From positions 62,001 through 126,000 of the forward strand of contig CBDCAA010000008.1 in the NCBI GenBank assembly GCA_965213855.1: DNA of 64,000 bases. The letters are read 5' to 3'. Position 1 is the first letter of the stretch. Each line of letters starts with the position of its first letter. Below are positions 54,601 through 62,098 of this stretch, piece after piece. Under the pieces are notes generated by a model that saw only the letters and a program-made list of their open reading frames with translations, was not told where the DNA came from and did not search any database. The position numbers and the translations under genes were made by a program. This stretch comes from JBBROS01 sp965213855 (GTDB taxonomy: Bacteria; Pseudomonadota; Alphaproteobacteria; Acetobacterales; Acetobacteraceae).

Positions 54601-55446
54601 GAAGTCGCCGTTCGTGCTGCCGACGGCGACGAGGTCGCCTGCTCCGGTGCTGACTGCATTGCCGCCGCCATACAAGCCAAGGCTGTCACCGGTGCCGAGG
54701 GTCACGTTGTCATGGCTGCCGACGACATTGGCTTGGGCGTTGTCGAACAGCACGATACCGGTCGGCTGGCCGTTCGCGGCGGCCTGCCCTGCCGCGTCGC
54801 CACTGCCGACGACTGCGTCGAACCAGCCGGACGTGCTGCCGATCGCGATGGTGTCTCCGGCCTGCGTGCTGATGGTATTTCCGCCCCCATAGGCGCCGAG
54901 ACTGTCGCCGCTTCCCAGCGTGATCGAATTGCCGCTTCCAACGACATTCACCTGTGCGTTGTCGAATAGCACGATGCCGGTCGGCTGGCCGTTCGCGGCA
55001 ACCTGCCCTGCCACGTCGCCGCTGCCGACGACTGCGTCGAACCAGCCGGACGTGCTGCCGATCGCGATGGTGTCTCCGGCCTGCGTGCTGATGGTATTTC
55101 CGCCCCCATAGGCGCCAAGACTGTCGCCGCTTCCCAGCGTGATCGAATTGTTGCTTCCAACGACATTCACCTGTGCGTTGTCGAATAGCACGATGCCGGT
55201 CGGCTGCCCGTTCGCCGTCGTCCCGCCCACTAGGTTGTTCGACCCAAACAGGGTCGTGAACGAGCCGTATGTGCTGCCTATCGCGATCAAGTCGCCCGCT
55301 TGAAAATAGACGATATCGCCCCGTCCGTAGGCTCCGAGGCTGTCGCCAACCCCGAGGAATATCGTGTTGCCGTCCCCGACGACGTCAATGGCGACATTGT
55401 TATCAATATGTAAAACTTGCGATGCCGCATTGACAGAACTCGCCAT
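51661..55446 (-). CDS. giant repeat protein with DUF4214-like segment and PD...ExK nuclease-like C-terminus; candidate polymorphic toxin
   Basis: This is a 1261-residue protein. ATG 55446 has AGGAG 6 bases upstream. Residues ~25-590 are beta-type repeats with a 73-residue period (ANGQPTGIVLFDNAQ, GDSLGAYGGGNTISTQAGD). Residues ~625-680 (IDEVYQEVLGRSVDTQGLS) match the DUF4214 domain found in secreted and S-layer proteins. A long helical, Ala/Gly-rich middle (about 690-1080) contains hydrophobic stretches. Near 1136-1156, RPDFVYQ...VIELKP resembles the D...ExK active site of restriction-endonuclease-fold nucleases. No Sec signal is present, as for type I secretion substrates. GC content drops over the last ~200 residues. 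It is coupled to the 326-residue gene downstream. The nuclease role is inferred. Confidence 0.7.
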   Translation of the reverse strand: MASSVNAASQVLHIDNNVAIDVVGDGNTIFLGVGDSLGAYGRGDIVYFQAGDLIAIGSTYGSFTTLFGSNNLVGGTTANGQPTGIVLFDNAQVNVVGSNNSITLGSGDSLGAYGGGNTISTQAGDTIAIGSTSGWFDAVVGSGDVAGQVAANGQPTGIVLFDNAQVNVVGSGNSITLGSGDSLGAYGGGNTISTQAGDTIAIGSTSGWFDAVVGSGDAAGQAAANGQPTGIVLFDNAQANVVGSHDNVTLGTGDSLGLYGGGNAVSTGAGDLVAVGSTNGDFDTIRGDGDVAGQTASNGQPTGIVLYDNAQANVFGNHDNVALGTGDSLGAYGGGNAISTGAGNLVAIGGTNGVFDTVQGNDDIAGGVAANGQPTGIVLFDNAQANVDGTHDSVTLGTGDSLGAYGGNNTISTQSGNLVVVGSTLGAFDTINGNGDRAGSLTANGQVTGIVLASGAQANVVGSNNTASLGTGDSLGIYGGGNTINTGAGDLVYATDTGGNYDTVYSFNDLANATAANGQTAGIILGEGAGATVIGGGNSITVGLTSVAGVYGNGNQILGNINDLLTVVGTGNSVTTGAGSTLNVEGSGNSATITGTAVNALDGNPIALTGTPTNAGQLWTEYANSPATIENIDEVYQEVLGRSVDTQGLSNAQALLASGGTLDGVRAELATSSEASSDLASTLATVGADPASAAELSGFQAVLSAPYGSTIEIVSHEGQVLANTDATNLLAELSVLETLDNGRTLALGLPGGNELTFKDTAQLTDFLYAVAVQKSQANQFVTDTFNQDIAWLNRVDQPMLDVANNLSDLASANASSGNANGATLANAASRIALDIAAQDPGARTQLSEKVSLPGHTTEITVYPGTNDHYGDVRFHDIDPGILGILEAVGTVILNVAAAAFPETGLPYAAAAVDAAEAGEDFAKGNVLGGLLSLVSGAGQFEIGLGKVNDIAGATTTGHVLLTASQAVGGVYGAVIGAENGDALGAVAGTLEAIAAVASGIGQYSTDADIVSLANEVRSGLNTVSSVLTTADAFASGNLAGGLIQSLGLILSNVAADFSGTEGLPATSSQLPFGTDPNTDGQVMVAGDTPSIATGFLRALGLIGTDAHNTLAAENSSNPNITYNKGFGGLFGGARPDFVYQPPDGGPLQVIELKPIGQEPLAASQLARDLTAANASDPSHPVAVAGDPKVLFNGYSTLIASSRGLLQGSTYSYQDGNLPGVATYSTIDRQSSVSAAFNYLGKTSGQSTITFAPLPGPGVVLP
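53893..55216 (-). repeat. seven 219-bp coding repeats (73 residues each)
   Basis: ANGQ-type blocks recur seven times, from about residue 79 to 517 of the large protein, at exact 73-residue intervals. The units near 54730-54948 and 54949-55167 are almost identical in DNA, including a ~93-base stretch without difference (54806-54898 and 55025-55117). Outer units are more diverged. Confidence 0.85.
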
Positions 55447-55852
55447 GGTTGTCTCCTGAGGTGAGAACACTCCAGAAAGGTGTTCTCATGCGCGTCTCCT
55501 GCTACCATTAACGATCAGGTAACGCTAAGCAACAAGGGATTATTCACGGATGCGTGAGTCACGGCGTGGTGGCCGTTTGTCGAATGCACCAAGGGTCATT
55601 CCTATCCAGGCGCAGACGATGTCGGTGTCCAGGAGCCCGAAGGCGAGTGCGACGGCGAAGGCGCTGCCGGTTTCGAGGTCGTGGCGCTGTTGGCCGGGAC
55701 CCTCACCCAACCCTCTCCCGCAGGCGGGAGAGGGCTCTTTCGCCTTGCGATGGCCCTGGCTGAGGGGAGGGGTTGGCGGGGGCGAGACGGCCGGTAAGGG
55801 CTGGCATGTCGCTTGCTGGTTCTGGCAGCATCCTGTTCGTCCGGAGGTCCGC
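55447..55852. other. intergenic region upstream of repeat protein and amino-acid transporter
   Basis: It holds the divergent promoters of the large repeat gene (leftward) and the binding protein gene (rightward). A lower-GC patch at 55500-55550 could include the leftward promoter. The hairpin at 55711-55734 lies on the right side. Frames reading through the region give low-complexity peptides and are not genes. Confidence 0.5.
55711..55734. repeat. perfect palindrome CCCTCTCCCGC-AG-GCGGGAGAGGG
   Basis: This is an 11-bp perfect stem with a 2-base loop followed by CTCTTT. Sequences of this form are common dispersed extragenic palindromes in GC-rich proteobacteria and can act as terminators. 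It lies upstream of the binding protein gene. Confidence 0.6.
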
Positions 55853-56680
55853 ATGCGTGTGATTGGCTTGGCTGTGTTGTGTCTCGTTGCTGCCGGGCCG
55901 GGGGCTCCGGCTTGGGGGCAGTGTGCGCCGAAGGTGGCGGCGAGTGCGCTGGTGGAGGGGGGGAAGCTGCAGCTGGCGATCAACCCGACCTTGCCGCCGC
56001 AGCAGTTCGTCGACGAGAAGGGGGAGTTGCAGGGGTTGAACGTCGAGCTGGGGCGGGAGCTGGGCAAGCGGCTGTGCGTCGAGACGGTGTTCATCCGGAT
56101 GGACTTCCCGGCCATGGTGCCGGCGCTGCGTGGCGGGCGGTTCGACGGGATCGACACCGGGATGTTCTGGACCGAGGAACGATCGAAGCTGATGTTCATG
56201 GTGCCCTACGCGCAGCAGGCGATCGGGGTGTTCGGCCTGGCCTCGTCCGGGCTCGTGCTGCACTCGTTCGACGACCTGGCCGGCAAGGTGGCGGCGCTCG
56301 AGATCGGCACCTACCAGGAGCGCAAGGCCAAGGAGGCGAACGAGGACATGGTCAAGCGTGGGCTGAAGCCGGTCGACCTGCGGACGTTCAGCACTGCGAC
56401 GGAGGCGACAGCGGCGCTGCGGGCCGGGCAGGTGGACGTGGTGGTGATCGTCGAGGACGCGGCGCGCGCCATCAGCAAGCAGCGCGGGATGCAGTTGCTG
56501 CTGACGGGCTTCGGCGGGACGGACATCACGTTCGACTTCCGCGACCGCTCGGTGGCGGAGGCGGTGGCGGAGGCGTTCACCACGATCCGGGCGGACGGCA
56601 CGTATGATGCGCTGTTCGACCGGTTCGGGCTGGCGAAGCTGCCGGGCGGGTTCGCAATCCGGGGTTCCGGGCCGCAATAG
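55853..56680 (+). CDS. polar amino-acid ABC transporter substrate-binding protein
   Basis: This is a 275-residue periplasmic protein. GGAGG precedes ATG 55853. The signal peptide (MRVIGLAVLCLVAAGPGAPA) ends near AWGQ. The SBP_bac_3 pattern is seen in LQLAINPTLPPQQFVDEKGE, LQGLNVELGRELGKRLCVE and AALEIGTYQE, followed by DVVVIVEDA. It likely binds an amino acid or close analogue. Its permease follows; no ATPase gene of this class is adjacent. Confidence 0.9.
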   Translation: MRVIGLAVLCLVAAGPGAPAWGQCAPKVAASALVEGGKLQLAINPTLPPQQFVDEKGELQGLNVELGRELGKRLCVETVFIRMDFPAMVPALRGGRFDGIDTGMFWTEERSKLMFMVPYAQQAIGVFGLASSGLVLHSFDDLAGKVAALEIGTYQERKAKEANEDMVKRGLKPVDLRTFSTATEATAALRAGQVDVVVIVEDAARAISKQRGMQLLLTGFGGTDITFDFRDRSVAEAVAEAFTTIRADGTYDALFDRFGLAKLPGGFAIRGSGPQ

Positions 56681-56692
56681 CCGGCGGCGCCG

Positions 56693-57388
56693 GTGTTCGA
56701 CGTCCCGGCGTTCATCGGCTACCTCGATAACGGGTTCCTGCTCCAGGGTGTCGCGGTCACGGTGGGGCTGACGGTCGTGTCGCTGCTGGGCGGCCTGGTG
56801 CTCGGGACGGTGCTGGCCGGGATGCGGGCGGCGGGCGGCCCGGTGCTGCGGCGGGCGGCGGGTGCGTATGTGTGGGTGTTCCGCGGGACGCCGCTGCTGG
56901 TGCAGCTGATCATCGTCTATACCGGGCTGCCGCAGCTCGGGCTGCGGTTCGGCGTGGTGATGTCGGCGGTGGTGGCGCTGACGCTGAACGAGGCGGCGTA
57001 TCTGAGCGAGATCATCCGGGCCGGGTTCGCGGGGGTGGCGCCGGGCCAAGGCGATGCGGCCCGGGCGCTGGGGCTGAGCCGGCTGCGGACGGTCTGGCTG
57101 GTGACGTTGCCGCAGGCGTTCCGGATCATCATCCCGCCGCTCGGCAACAGCGTGAACGGGCTGCTGAAGGCGACGAGCATCACGTCGGTGATCTCGATGG
57201 AGGAGCTGATGCGGCGGAGCCAGATGATCATGCAGCTCCGGTTCGACGTATTGGAGGTGTATTGCGTCGCGGCCGTTTACTACTTGGCGCTGACGACGCT
57301 GTGGGACTTCGTGCAGCGTGCGCTGGAGCGGCGGTTCGGGCGGGGCTATGCGGCGGTCGCGGCCGGGCCGCTGGTTGAGCACGCTTGA
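56693..57388 (+). CDS. polar amino-acid ABC transporter permease (HisM/QM type)
   Basis: This is a 231-residue inner-membrane permease starting at GTG 56693. Features are GVAVTVGLTVVSLLGGLVLG, VFRGTPLLVQLIIVYTGLP and the EAA loop SEIIRAGFAGVAPGQGDAAR followed by ALGLS. A single permease gene suggests a homodimer. Its stop overlaps the start of the DHDPS-family gene (TTGA). Confidence 0.92.
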   Translation: MFDVPAFIGYLDNGFLLQGVAVTVGLTVVSLLGGLVLGTVLAGMRAAGGPVLRRAAGAYVWVFRGTPLLVQLIIVYTGLPQLGLRFGVVMSAVVALTLNEAAYLSEIIRAGFAGVAPGQGDAARALGLSRLRTVWLVTLPQAFRIIIPPLGNSVNGLLKATSITSVISMEELMRRSQMIMQLRFDVLEVYCVAAVYYLALTTLWDFVQRALERRFGRGYAAVAAGPLVEHA

Positions 57389-58317
57389 TTCCGGGTGGGC
57401 CCGCGCCCTGGGGGGGCATCTATCCCAGCACGGTGATGCCGATGCGGGGCGATTCGTCGCCGGACTGGGATGCCTATGCCGCGCACACCGCCGCCTGCGG
57501 CCTGCATCCGGGCATCGCGGGCGTGCTGTGCAACGGGCACGCGGGGGAGAACACGGTGCTGGCGCCCGAGGAGAAGCGGCGGGCGGTGGCCGAGACGGTC
57601 GCGGTGGTGGGGCGGCGCGGGATCGTCATCGCCGGCGTGAACCAGGAGGGGAGTGCGGAGGCCGGGCGGGAGGCGGCGGCGGCGGCGGCGGCCGGGGCCG
57701 ATGCGGTGATGGTGTTCGCGCCGAACGGCTTCGCGCTGTCGCGCGAGCCGGGGCTGGCGGAGCGGCACCACCGTGCGGTGGCCGAGGCGGTGCCGGGCGT
57801 GCCGCTGTTCCTGTTCCAGGGCAGCCATCCGGCGGGAGTGGCCTATGCGCCGGGGGTGATCGACCGCCTGCTCGATATCGAAGCTATCGTCGGGATCAAG
57901 GAGGGTGGCTGGGAGGTGAACGGCTACGACGCGTTGCGGCGGCAGGTGAAGGCCCGGCGCCCGGACGTGGCCGTGATGGCGAGTGGCGACGAGCATTTGC
58001 TCGCCTGCATGGCGCATGGCAGCGACGGGAGCATCGTCTCGCTCGCGGCGATCATGCCCGACGAGATCCTTGCCCTCGATGCGGCCATGCGCCGGTCGGA
58101 CCTGGTCGCGGCGCGGCTGCTGCATGAGCGGATCGAGCCCTTGGCCGGCGCGATCTACGGCCAGCCGCCTGCAGGCCGCGCCACTGCGCGGCTGAAGTGG
58201 TGCCTGGCGGCGTTGGGCAGGCTTCCCGGCGCGATGGTGCGTCCGCCAGCGGGCGCGGTCACCGGGGCGGAGGCGGCGGCGCTGCGGACGGCGTTGGACG
58301 GTCTTTCGCTGGCGTGA
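57385..58317 (+). CDS. DHDPS/NAL-family aldolase-lyase, atypical active site
   Basis: This is a 310-residue (beta/alpha)8 enzyme starting at TTG 57385 within the permease stop. The Schiff-base Lys is in AIVGIKEGGWE. The substrate-carboxylate loop reads CNGHAGEN instead of GSTGE. The strand that normally ends in a catalytic Tyr (YNxP) reads LFLFQGSHP. It therefore lacks the usual Tyr and probably acts on an unusual keto-acid substrate. Operon position behind an amino-acid importer suggests catabolism of the imported compound. Confidence 0.85.
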   Translation: MIPGGPAPWGGIYPSTVMPMRGDSSPDWDAYAAHTAACGLHPGIAGVLCNGHAGENTVLAPEEKRRAVAETVAVVGRRGIVIAGVNQEGSAEAGREAAAAAAAGADAVMVFAPNGFALSREPGLAERHHRAVAEAVPGVPLFLFQGSHPAGVAYAPGVIDRLLDIEAIVGIKEGGWEVNGYDALRRQVKARRPDVAVMASGDEHLLACMAHGSDGSIVSLAAIMPDEILALDAAMRRSDLVAARLLHERIEPLAGAIYGQPPAGRATARLKWCLAALGRLPGAMVRPPAGAVTGAEAAALRTALDGLSLA

Positions 58318-58619
58318 CGGGCCGAGTGGGCGGGTTCGGTCGCGTTCTGGCGGACGCCTTGGATAGGGGCGGGGTATCTTCCGCCGTGGTCTGTACGGTG
58401 GGGGGGGAACACGCGCCGGGTTTGATCCTTGGGTGGCGTGGCGGTGGTCGGGCGTCGTGGGGCGGGGCGGGCGCGTGTTTTGGGGGGCGGACTGTTTGGT
58501 CGCGGCGTGGGTGCCCGGATCAAGTCCGGGCATGACGTACCTTTTTTGTTTTGGCTGGGTTGACTTCCGTGGCGGCGGCTGGGGTGGAGGTTGCTGAGGG
58601 CGGTCGGGTCTAGCCGTCG
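58318..58619. other. convergent intergenic region with hairpin
   Basis: G-rich, low-complexity DNA including runs of G at about 58398-58406. It contains no gene. The hairpin at 58513-58531 is the only structured element seen. Confidence 0.55.
58513..58531 (+). terminator. hairpin GCCCGGA-TCAAG-TCCGGGC near T run
   Basis: This is a perfect 7-bp stem with a 5-base loop; CTTTTTTGTTTT starts about 10 bases later. The same palindrome type, followed by ATGAC, is a widespread dispersed repeat in alphaproteobacteria. It lies between convergent genes and may end either transcript. Confidence 0.5.
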
Positions 58620-61157
58620 CTATAGCCTGAAGGCTGGCGGTGGCGGGCTGCGGCCGAGGACCGCGTCGGCCAGCAATCGGCCGACGACCGGGCCGAGAGT
58701 GTAGCCGTTGCCGGTGACGCCGTGCCAGAGGCCGGGCTGGCCCGGCGTCCCGGTGATGACCGGGGCGCGGCCGAGCGTTGGCGCCAGGCCGGTCCAGGCG
58801 CGCACTACCGGGATGGCGCGCAGGCCCGGCAGCGCTTGGGCGGCCAGCGCAATGTTGCCTTCTATGCTGTCGCGCCGGAGCTGGGCGGCGCCGCGCGCAT
58901 CCTGCGTGCCGGGCCAGCCGCCGCCGACCAGCAGGTGGCCGCCGTCGCCCTGCTTAAGCGAGAGGTGCCGTCCGGTCCAGGCGACGAGCTGGCGCAGCAT
59001 GGGTGGCGCCGACGCCGTGGCCACAACCTGCTGCACCAGCGCGTGCACCGGCACCGTCACGCCGGCCAGGGCGCCGATGCGCCCGGCCTGGACGCCGGCG
59101 GCGTTCACGACGTGCCGGGCTCGGATCGCTCCCGCGGCGGTCAGCACGCGCCAGCCGAGGGTGGCCGGCTCGAGGCCTGTCACCTCGATGCCGGGTGCGA
59201 GCCGTACCCCCGCGCGGCGGGCCAGGGCCAGCAGCGCCATGGTGCCGCGCAGGGGGTCGCCCTGGCCTTCGCCCGGGCAGAACGCGGCGCCGGCGAACCG
59301 GCCGCCAAGCCCGGCGTCCAGACTGGCGTCCAGACTGGCGTCCAGACTGGCGTCCAGATTGGGGGCGATCCGGCGCAGGTCCTCCGGACCGACCACTTCG
59401 CAGGCGATGCCGCGGGCACGCTCGAACGCCACCTTGTCCCGCAGCAGCGCCAGTTCGGCGGCGGTTTCGGCCAGGACCAGGCCGCCTTCGGTGCGGAGGC
59501 CGAGATCCTCGTTGGCGTCGCGGGCCAGCTCTCGCCACAACGCGATGCTTGCGGGGCCGAGGGGGAGCGCATCGGCCATCGGCCCACCGCCGCCGGCGGC
59601 ATAGACGTAGGGGACGAGCTGGATGTGGAGGCTGCCGGCGTTGGCGGTGCTGGCGGCCATGCCCGGTTCGTCGCGGTCGACGAGCAGGACGTCGGCGCCG
59701 TCGCGGGCCAAATAGAGCGCCGTCGCGAGGCCGACGATGCCGCCGCCGACGATGACGACCTCGGCGCTGGCGGGCAGGGGGCCGGGCCGGGCCGTGGTCC
59801 AGCCGGTGAGGGACGGGGATGGCAGGACCGCGTCCTGCGGGTCGTTGTGCACGGCCATGATCTGCCACGCCGGCACGGGGCGCAGCGGCAGTCGGGGAGC
59901 GGCGAAGCCGGCCTCGTCGTGCGCGCCGCACAGGCGCCCAATGGTGACGGCGCATAGGCGGCCGCCGCAATGGCCCATGCCGGCGCGCGTGGCGCGCTTG
60001 ACGAGGGCCGGCGACGCCGCGCCTTCGGCGATGGCGCGGCGGACCGTGCCGGCGGACACGCGTTCGCAGGGGCAGACCGGCGTTTCGTCCGGCAGTGCCG
60101 CCGGATCGGGCGGCGCCGCGGCGAATGCCTGCTGGAGCGCGCGTCCGAGCCGGATGGCCCGGCGGAGCGCGGCCGGTTCGGCCGGGGCGGCCAGGCCGAG
60201 CGCGCGGGCGGCGGCGAGCCCGGCCGCACGGCCGCGTGTGACCGCCGTCTCGGGCCCGGCCTCGTCCACCACGAAGACCGTGGGAATGGCGGTGCGTCCG
60301 TCCGGTTCGGCCACGGCCTGCAGCGCTCCCGCGTTCAGGCGGTGCGGCACTCCCAGCGCCCGCGCCAGGCCGGCCTCCGCCTGATGGCCCCAGTGCAGCG
60401 CCACCGTCTCGGCCTCGATGGCGTGCGTGCGGCGCGGCCCGGCGACGAGCAGGCCCTCGACCCGGGCTTCGCCGAGCACCTGTAGCGGCCGGGTACCCCA
60501 CAGCACCGGGACCCCACCCCGTTGCACCGTGGCCAGAGCCCGAGCCAACGCCGCTGCGCCGGCGAGGCCGGACCAACTGGCAAGGGCGGGCGGCCGTCGC
60601 TCACGGAGGCTGGGCCGTGGTCCGCGCGGAGCGGCGGGGCGGCCGGCAGAGGCCTCCACCACCGCGACGACATGCGCGCCGGCGCGCACAAGCCGTGCGG
60701 CGGCGAGGAGGTTCGACGGCCCACTGCCCGCGACCATGACGCGGCCCGCTGGCACGGTCCCGGCGCGGATCCCGTCCTGCAAGGCCGCCGCCGTCGTGCA
60801 GCCCGGCAGGGTCCAGCCTGGTAGCGGCACGGCCGCCTCATAGGGCGGCTGCGCCACAATCAGTTGCTGCGGCCGCAGCACCAGGCGCGCCGCGGGCGAC
60901 ACGGCGGCGATCTCCGGGCCCGGGAAGGCGCCCCATGCGACCGCGTGGACGGTGGCAAGGTGGCGCGCGCGGGCTCGCAGACGATCGAGGTGGTGGTCGT
61001 GCGGCTGCGGCAGCGGATCCGGCTCGATCAGCAGCAGCACGTCGGCGCCGGCGCCGTGCGCGGCCATGGCCGCCGACAGGCCTGCGAAACCGCCGCCGAT
61101 GACGAGCAGGCCCGGGGTCAAGACCTGTTCCGGCAGCGGGCGGTCGTGCGGGTGCAT
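58620..61157 (-). CDS. fused FAD dehydrogenase: HcnB/opine-oxidase-A-like plus DAO (HcnC/opine-oxidase-B-like)
   Basis: This is an 845-residue single chain. Residues ~14-450 form an FAD/NAD(P)-binding oxidoreductase (LLVIGGGFAGLSAAMAAHGAG, MVAGSGPSN). A BFD-like [2Fe-2S] segment follows (CPCERVS...GMGHCGGRLC). After a ~40-residue linker, residues ~470-845 form a D-amino-acid-oxidase-type flavoprotein (VVIVGGGIVGLATALYLARD, ...GVTGNGYTLGP). In opine oxidases, HCN synthase and D-hydroxyproline dehydrogenase these are separate subunits. ATG 61157 lacks a clear ribosome site; the frame is open to 61571. A neighbouring DHDPS-family gene would fit hydroxyproline breakdown, which is inferred. Confidence 0.85.
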   Translation of the reverse strand: MHPHDRPLPEQVLTPGLLVIGGGFAGLSAAMAAHGAGADVLLLIEPDPLPQPHDHHLDRLRARARHLATVHAVAWGAFPGPEIAAVSPAARLVLRPQQLIVAQPPYEAAVPLPGWTLPGCTTAAALQDGIRAGTVPAGRVMVAGSGPSNLLAAARLVRAGAHVVAVVEASAGRPAAPRGPRPSLRERRPPALASWSGLAGAAALARALATVQRGGVPVLWGTRPLQVLGEARVEGLLVAGPRRTHAIEAETVALHWGHQAEAGLARALGVPHRLNAGALQAVAEPDGRTAIPTVFVVDEAGPETAVTRGRAAGLAAARALGLAAPAEPAALRRAIRLGRALQQAFAAAPPDPAALPDETPVCPCERVSAGTVRRAIAEGAASPALVKRATRAGMGHCGGRLCAVTIGRLCGAHDEAGFAAPRLPLRPVPAWQIMAVHNDPQDAVLPSPSLTGWTTARPGPLPASAEVVIVGGGIVGLATALYLARDGADVLLVDRDEPGMAASTANAGSLHIQLVPYVYAAGGGGPMADALPLGPASIALWRELARDANEDLGLRTEGGLVLAETAAELALLRDKVAFERARGIACEVVGPEDLRRIAPNLDASLDASLDASLDAGLGGRFAGAAFCPGEGQGDPLRGTMALLALARRAGVRLAPGIEVTGLEPATLGWRVLTAAGAIRARHVVNAAGVQAGRIGALAGVTVPVHALVQQVVATASAPPMLRQLVAWTGRHLSLKQGDGGHLLVGGGWPGTQDARGAAQLRRDSIEGNIALAAQALPGLRAIPVVRAWTGLAPTLGRAPVITGTPGQPGLWHGVTGNGYTLGPVVGRLLADAVLGRSPPPPAFRL
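59313..59360 (-). repeat. 12-bp tandem repeat x4 (Leu-Asp-Ala-Ser) in the fused dehydrogenase
   Basis: GGCGTCCAGACT occurs four times in a row, the last copy with one change (ATT). It encodes LDAS repeats inside the DAO-like half. Being a multiple of three, copy-number change would not break the frame. Confidence 0.9.
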
Positions 61158-61205
61158 CGGCGGGCAGGCTTGCACGGGCCATGGCGGCCTGCCAAGGAAC
61201 GGGCC

Positions 61206-62096
61206 ATGGCCGAACCGTTCCATGGCATCCATACGGTGCTCGTCACCCCGTTTACGCCAGACGGCGGCGCCGTCGACCTGGGCGCGCTGGAGCGGCTCGT
61301 CGCGTATCAGCTCGAGGGCGGGGTGGACGGCTTGATGCCGCTGGGCTCGACGGGCGAGTTCCTGTCCGTCAGCCGGGAGGAGCGGACCGCGATCATCGAG
61401 ACGACGATCCGCGCCGCCGCCGGACGGGTGCCCGTGCTGGTGGGCACCGGCGCCGAGGACACGCGCGAGGCGGTGGCGATGGCGCGGGAGGCGGAGCGGC
61501 TGGGCGCGGCCGGGGTGCTGGTGATCCCGCCGTTCTACAGCGTGCCGACTGCGGACGAGCTGTATGTCCATTACAAGGCCATCGCCGACGCCATCGGCAT
61601 CCCGGTCATGGTCTACAACAACCCCGCGACGGCCAACGTGGACCTCACGCCCGACATCCTTGCCCGGCTGTCGACCATCGAGGGATGCCGATACGTCAAG
61701 GAGAGCACGCTCGACGTGACCCGCGTGCGCGACGTCCTGGCGGCGTGCGACGGGCGCATGGCGGTGTTCGCCGGCGTGCTGGGGTATGAGAGCGCATGGC
61801 TCGGCGCGGTCGGCTGGGTTGCAGTGTGCAGCAACGTGGCGCCGGCGCTATCGGCGCGCATGTTCCATGCCGCTGCGGCGGGGGACCGAGGGGTTGCGCT
61901 GCCGCTGTATCGCCGGCTGTCGCCGCTGCTGCCCTGGGTCGGTGGCCCCCGCTACGTGAGCGGGACGAAGGCGGCGCTGCGGCTGATCGGGCGCGACATG
62001 GGGCCGCCGCGTCCGCCGCGGCTACCGTTGCCGGAGCGGGACTGGGCGGCGCTAAGGGCGGTGCTGCATGGGCTGGACCTGACCGGCCCAGCCTAG
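61206..62096 (+). CDS. DHDPS/NAL-family lyase or deaminase
   Basis: This is a 296-residue enzyme. AAGGA precedes ATG 61206. All usual sites are present: LGSTGEF (carboxylate loop), VYNNP (catalytic Tyr) and RYVKEST (Schiff-base Lys). The family includes dihydrodipicolinate synthase, sugar-acid aldolases and pyrroline-4-hydroxy-2-carboxylate deaminase. Its divergent position 48 bases from the opine/hydroxyproline-type dehydrogenase makes the deaminase role attractive but unproven. A biosynthetic DapA role is less likely in this setting. Confidence 0.88.
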   Translation: MAEPFHGIHTVLVTPFTPDGGAVDLGALERLVAYQLEGGVDGLMPLGSTGEFLSVSREERTAIIETTIRAAAGRVPVLVGTGAEDTREAVAMAREAERLGAAGVLVIPPFYSVPTADELYVHYKAIADAIGIPVMVYNNPATANVDLTPDILARLSTIEGCRYVKESTLDVTRVRDVLAACDGRMAVFAGVLGYESAWLGAVGWVAVCSNVAPALSARMFHAAAAGDRGVALPLYRRLSPLLPWVGGPRYVSGTKAALRLIGRDMGPPRPPRLPLPERDWAALRAVLHGLDLTGPA

Positions 62097-62098
62097 CG

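Noticed and set aside
52822..54969. 715-codon plus-strand frame opposite the repeat gene
   Set aside because: It is the antisense shadow of a GC-rich repetitive gene. It has no ribosome site, no family motif, and the minus-strand frame has a strong ribosome site and clear domains.
53893..55216. Regular repeats suggestive of CRISPR
   Set aside because: Units are 219 bp, in frame, and encode a continuous beta-repeat protein. There are no short repeats with unique spacers and no cas genes.
51661..55446. RTX toxin assignment
   Set aside because: No GGxGxD nonapeptides are present. Repeats are of a different 73-residue type, so calcium-binding RTX should not be claimed.
61158..61571. Upstream extension of the fused dehydrogenase frame
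   Set aside because: It overlaps the divergent lyase gene and lacks FAD-domain features; the Rossmann motif begins about 15 residues after 61157.
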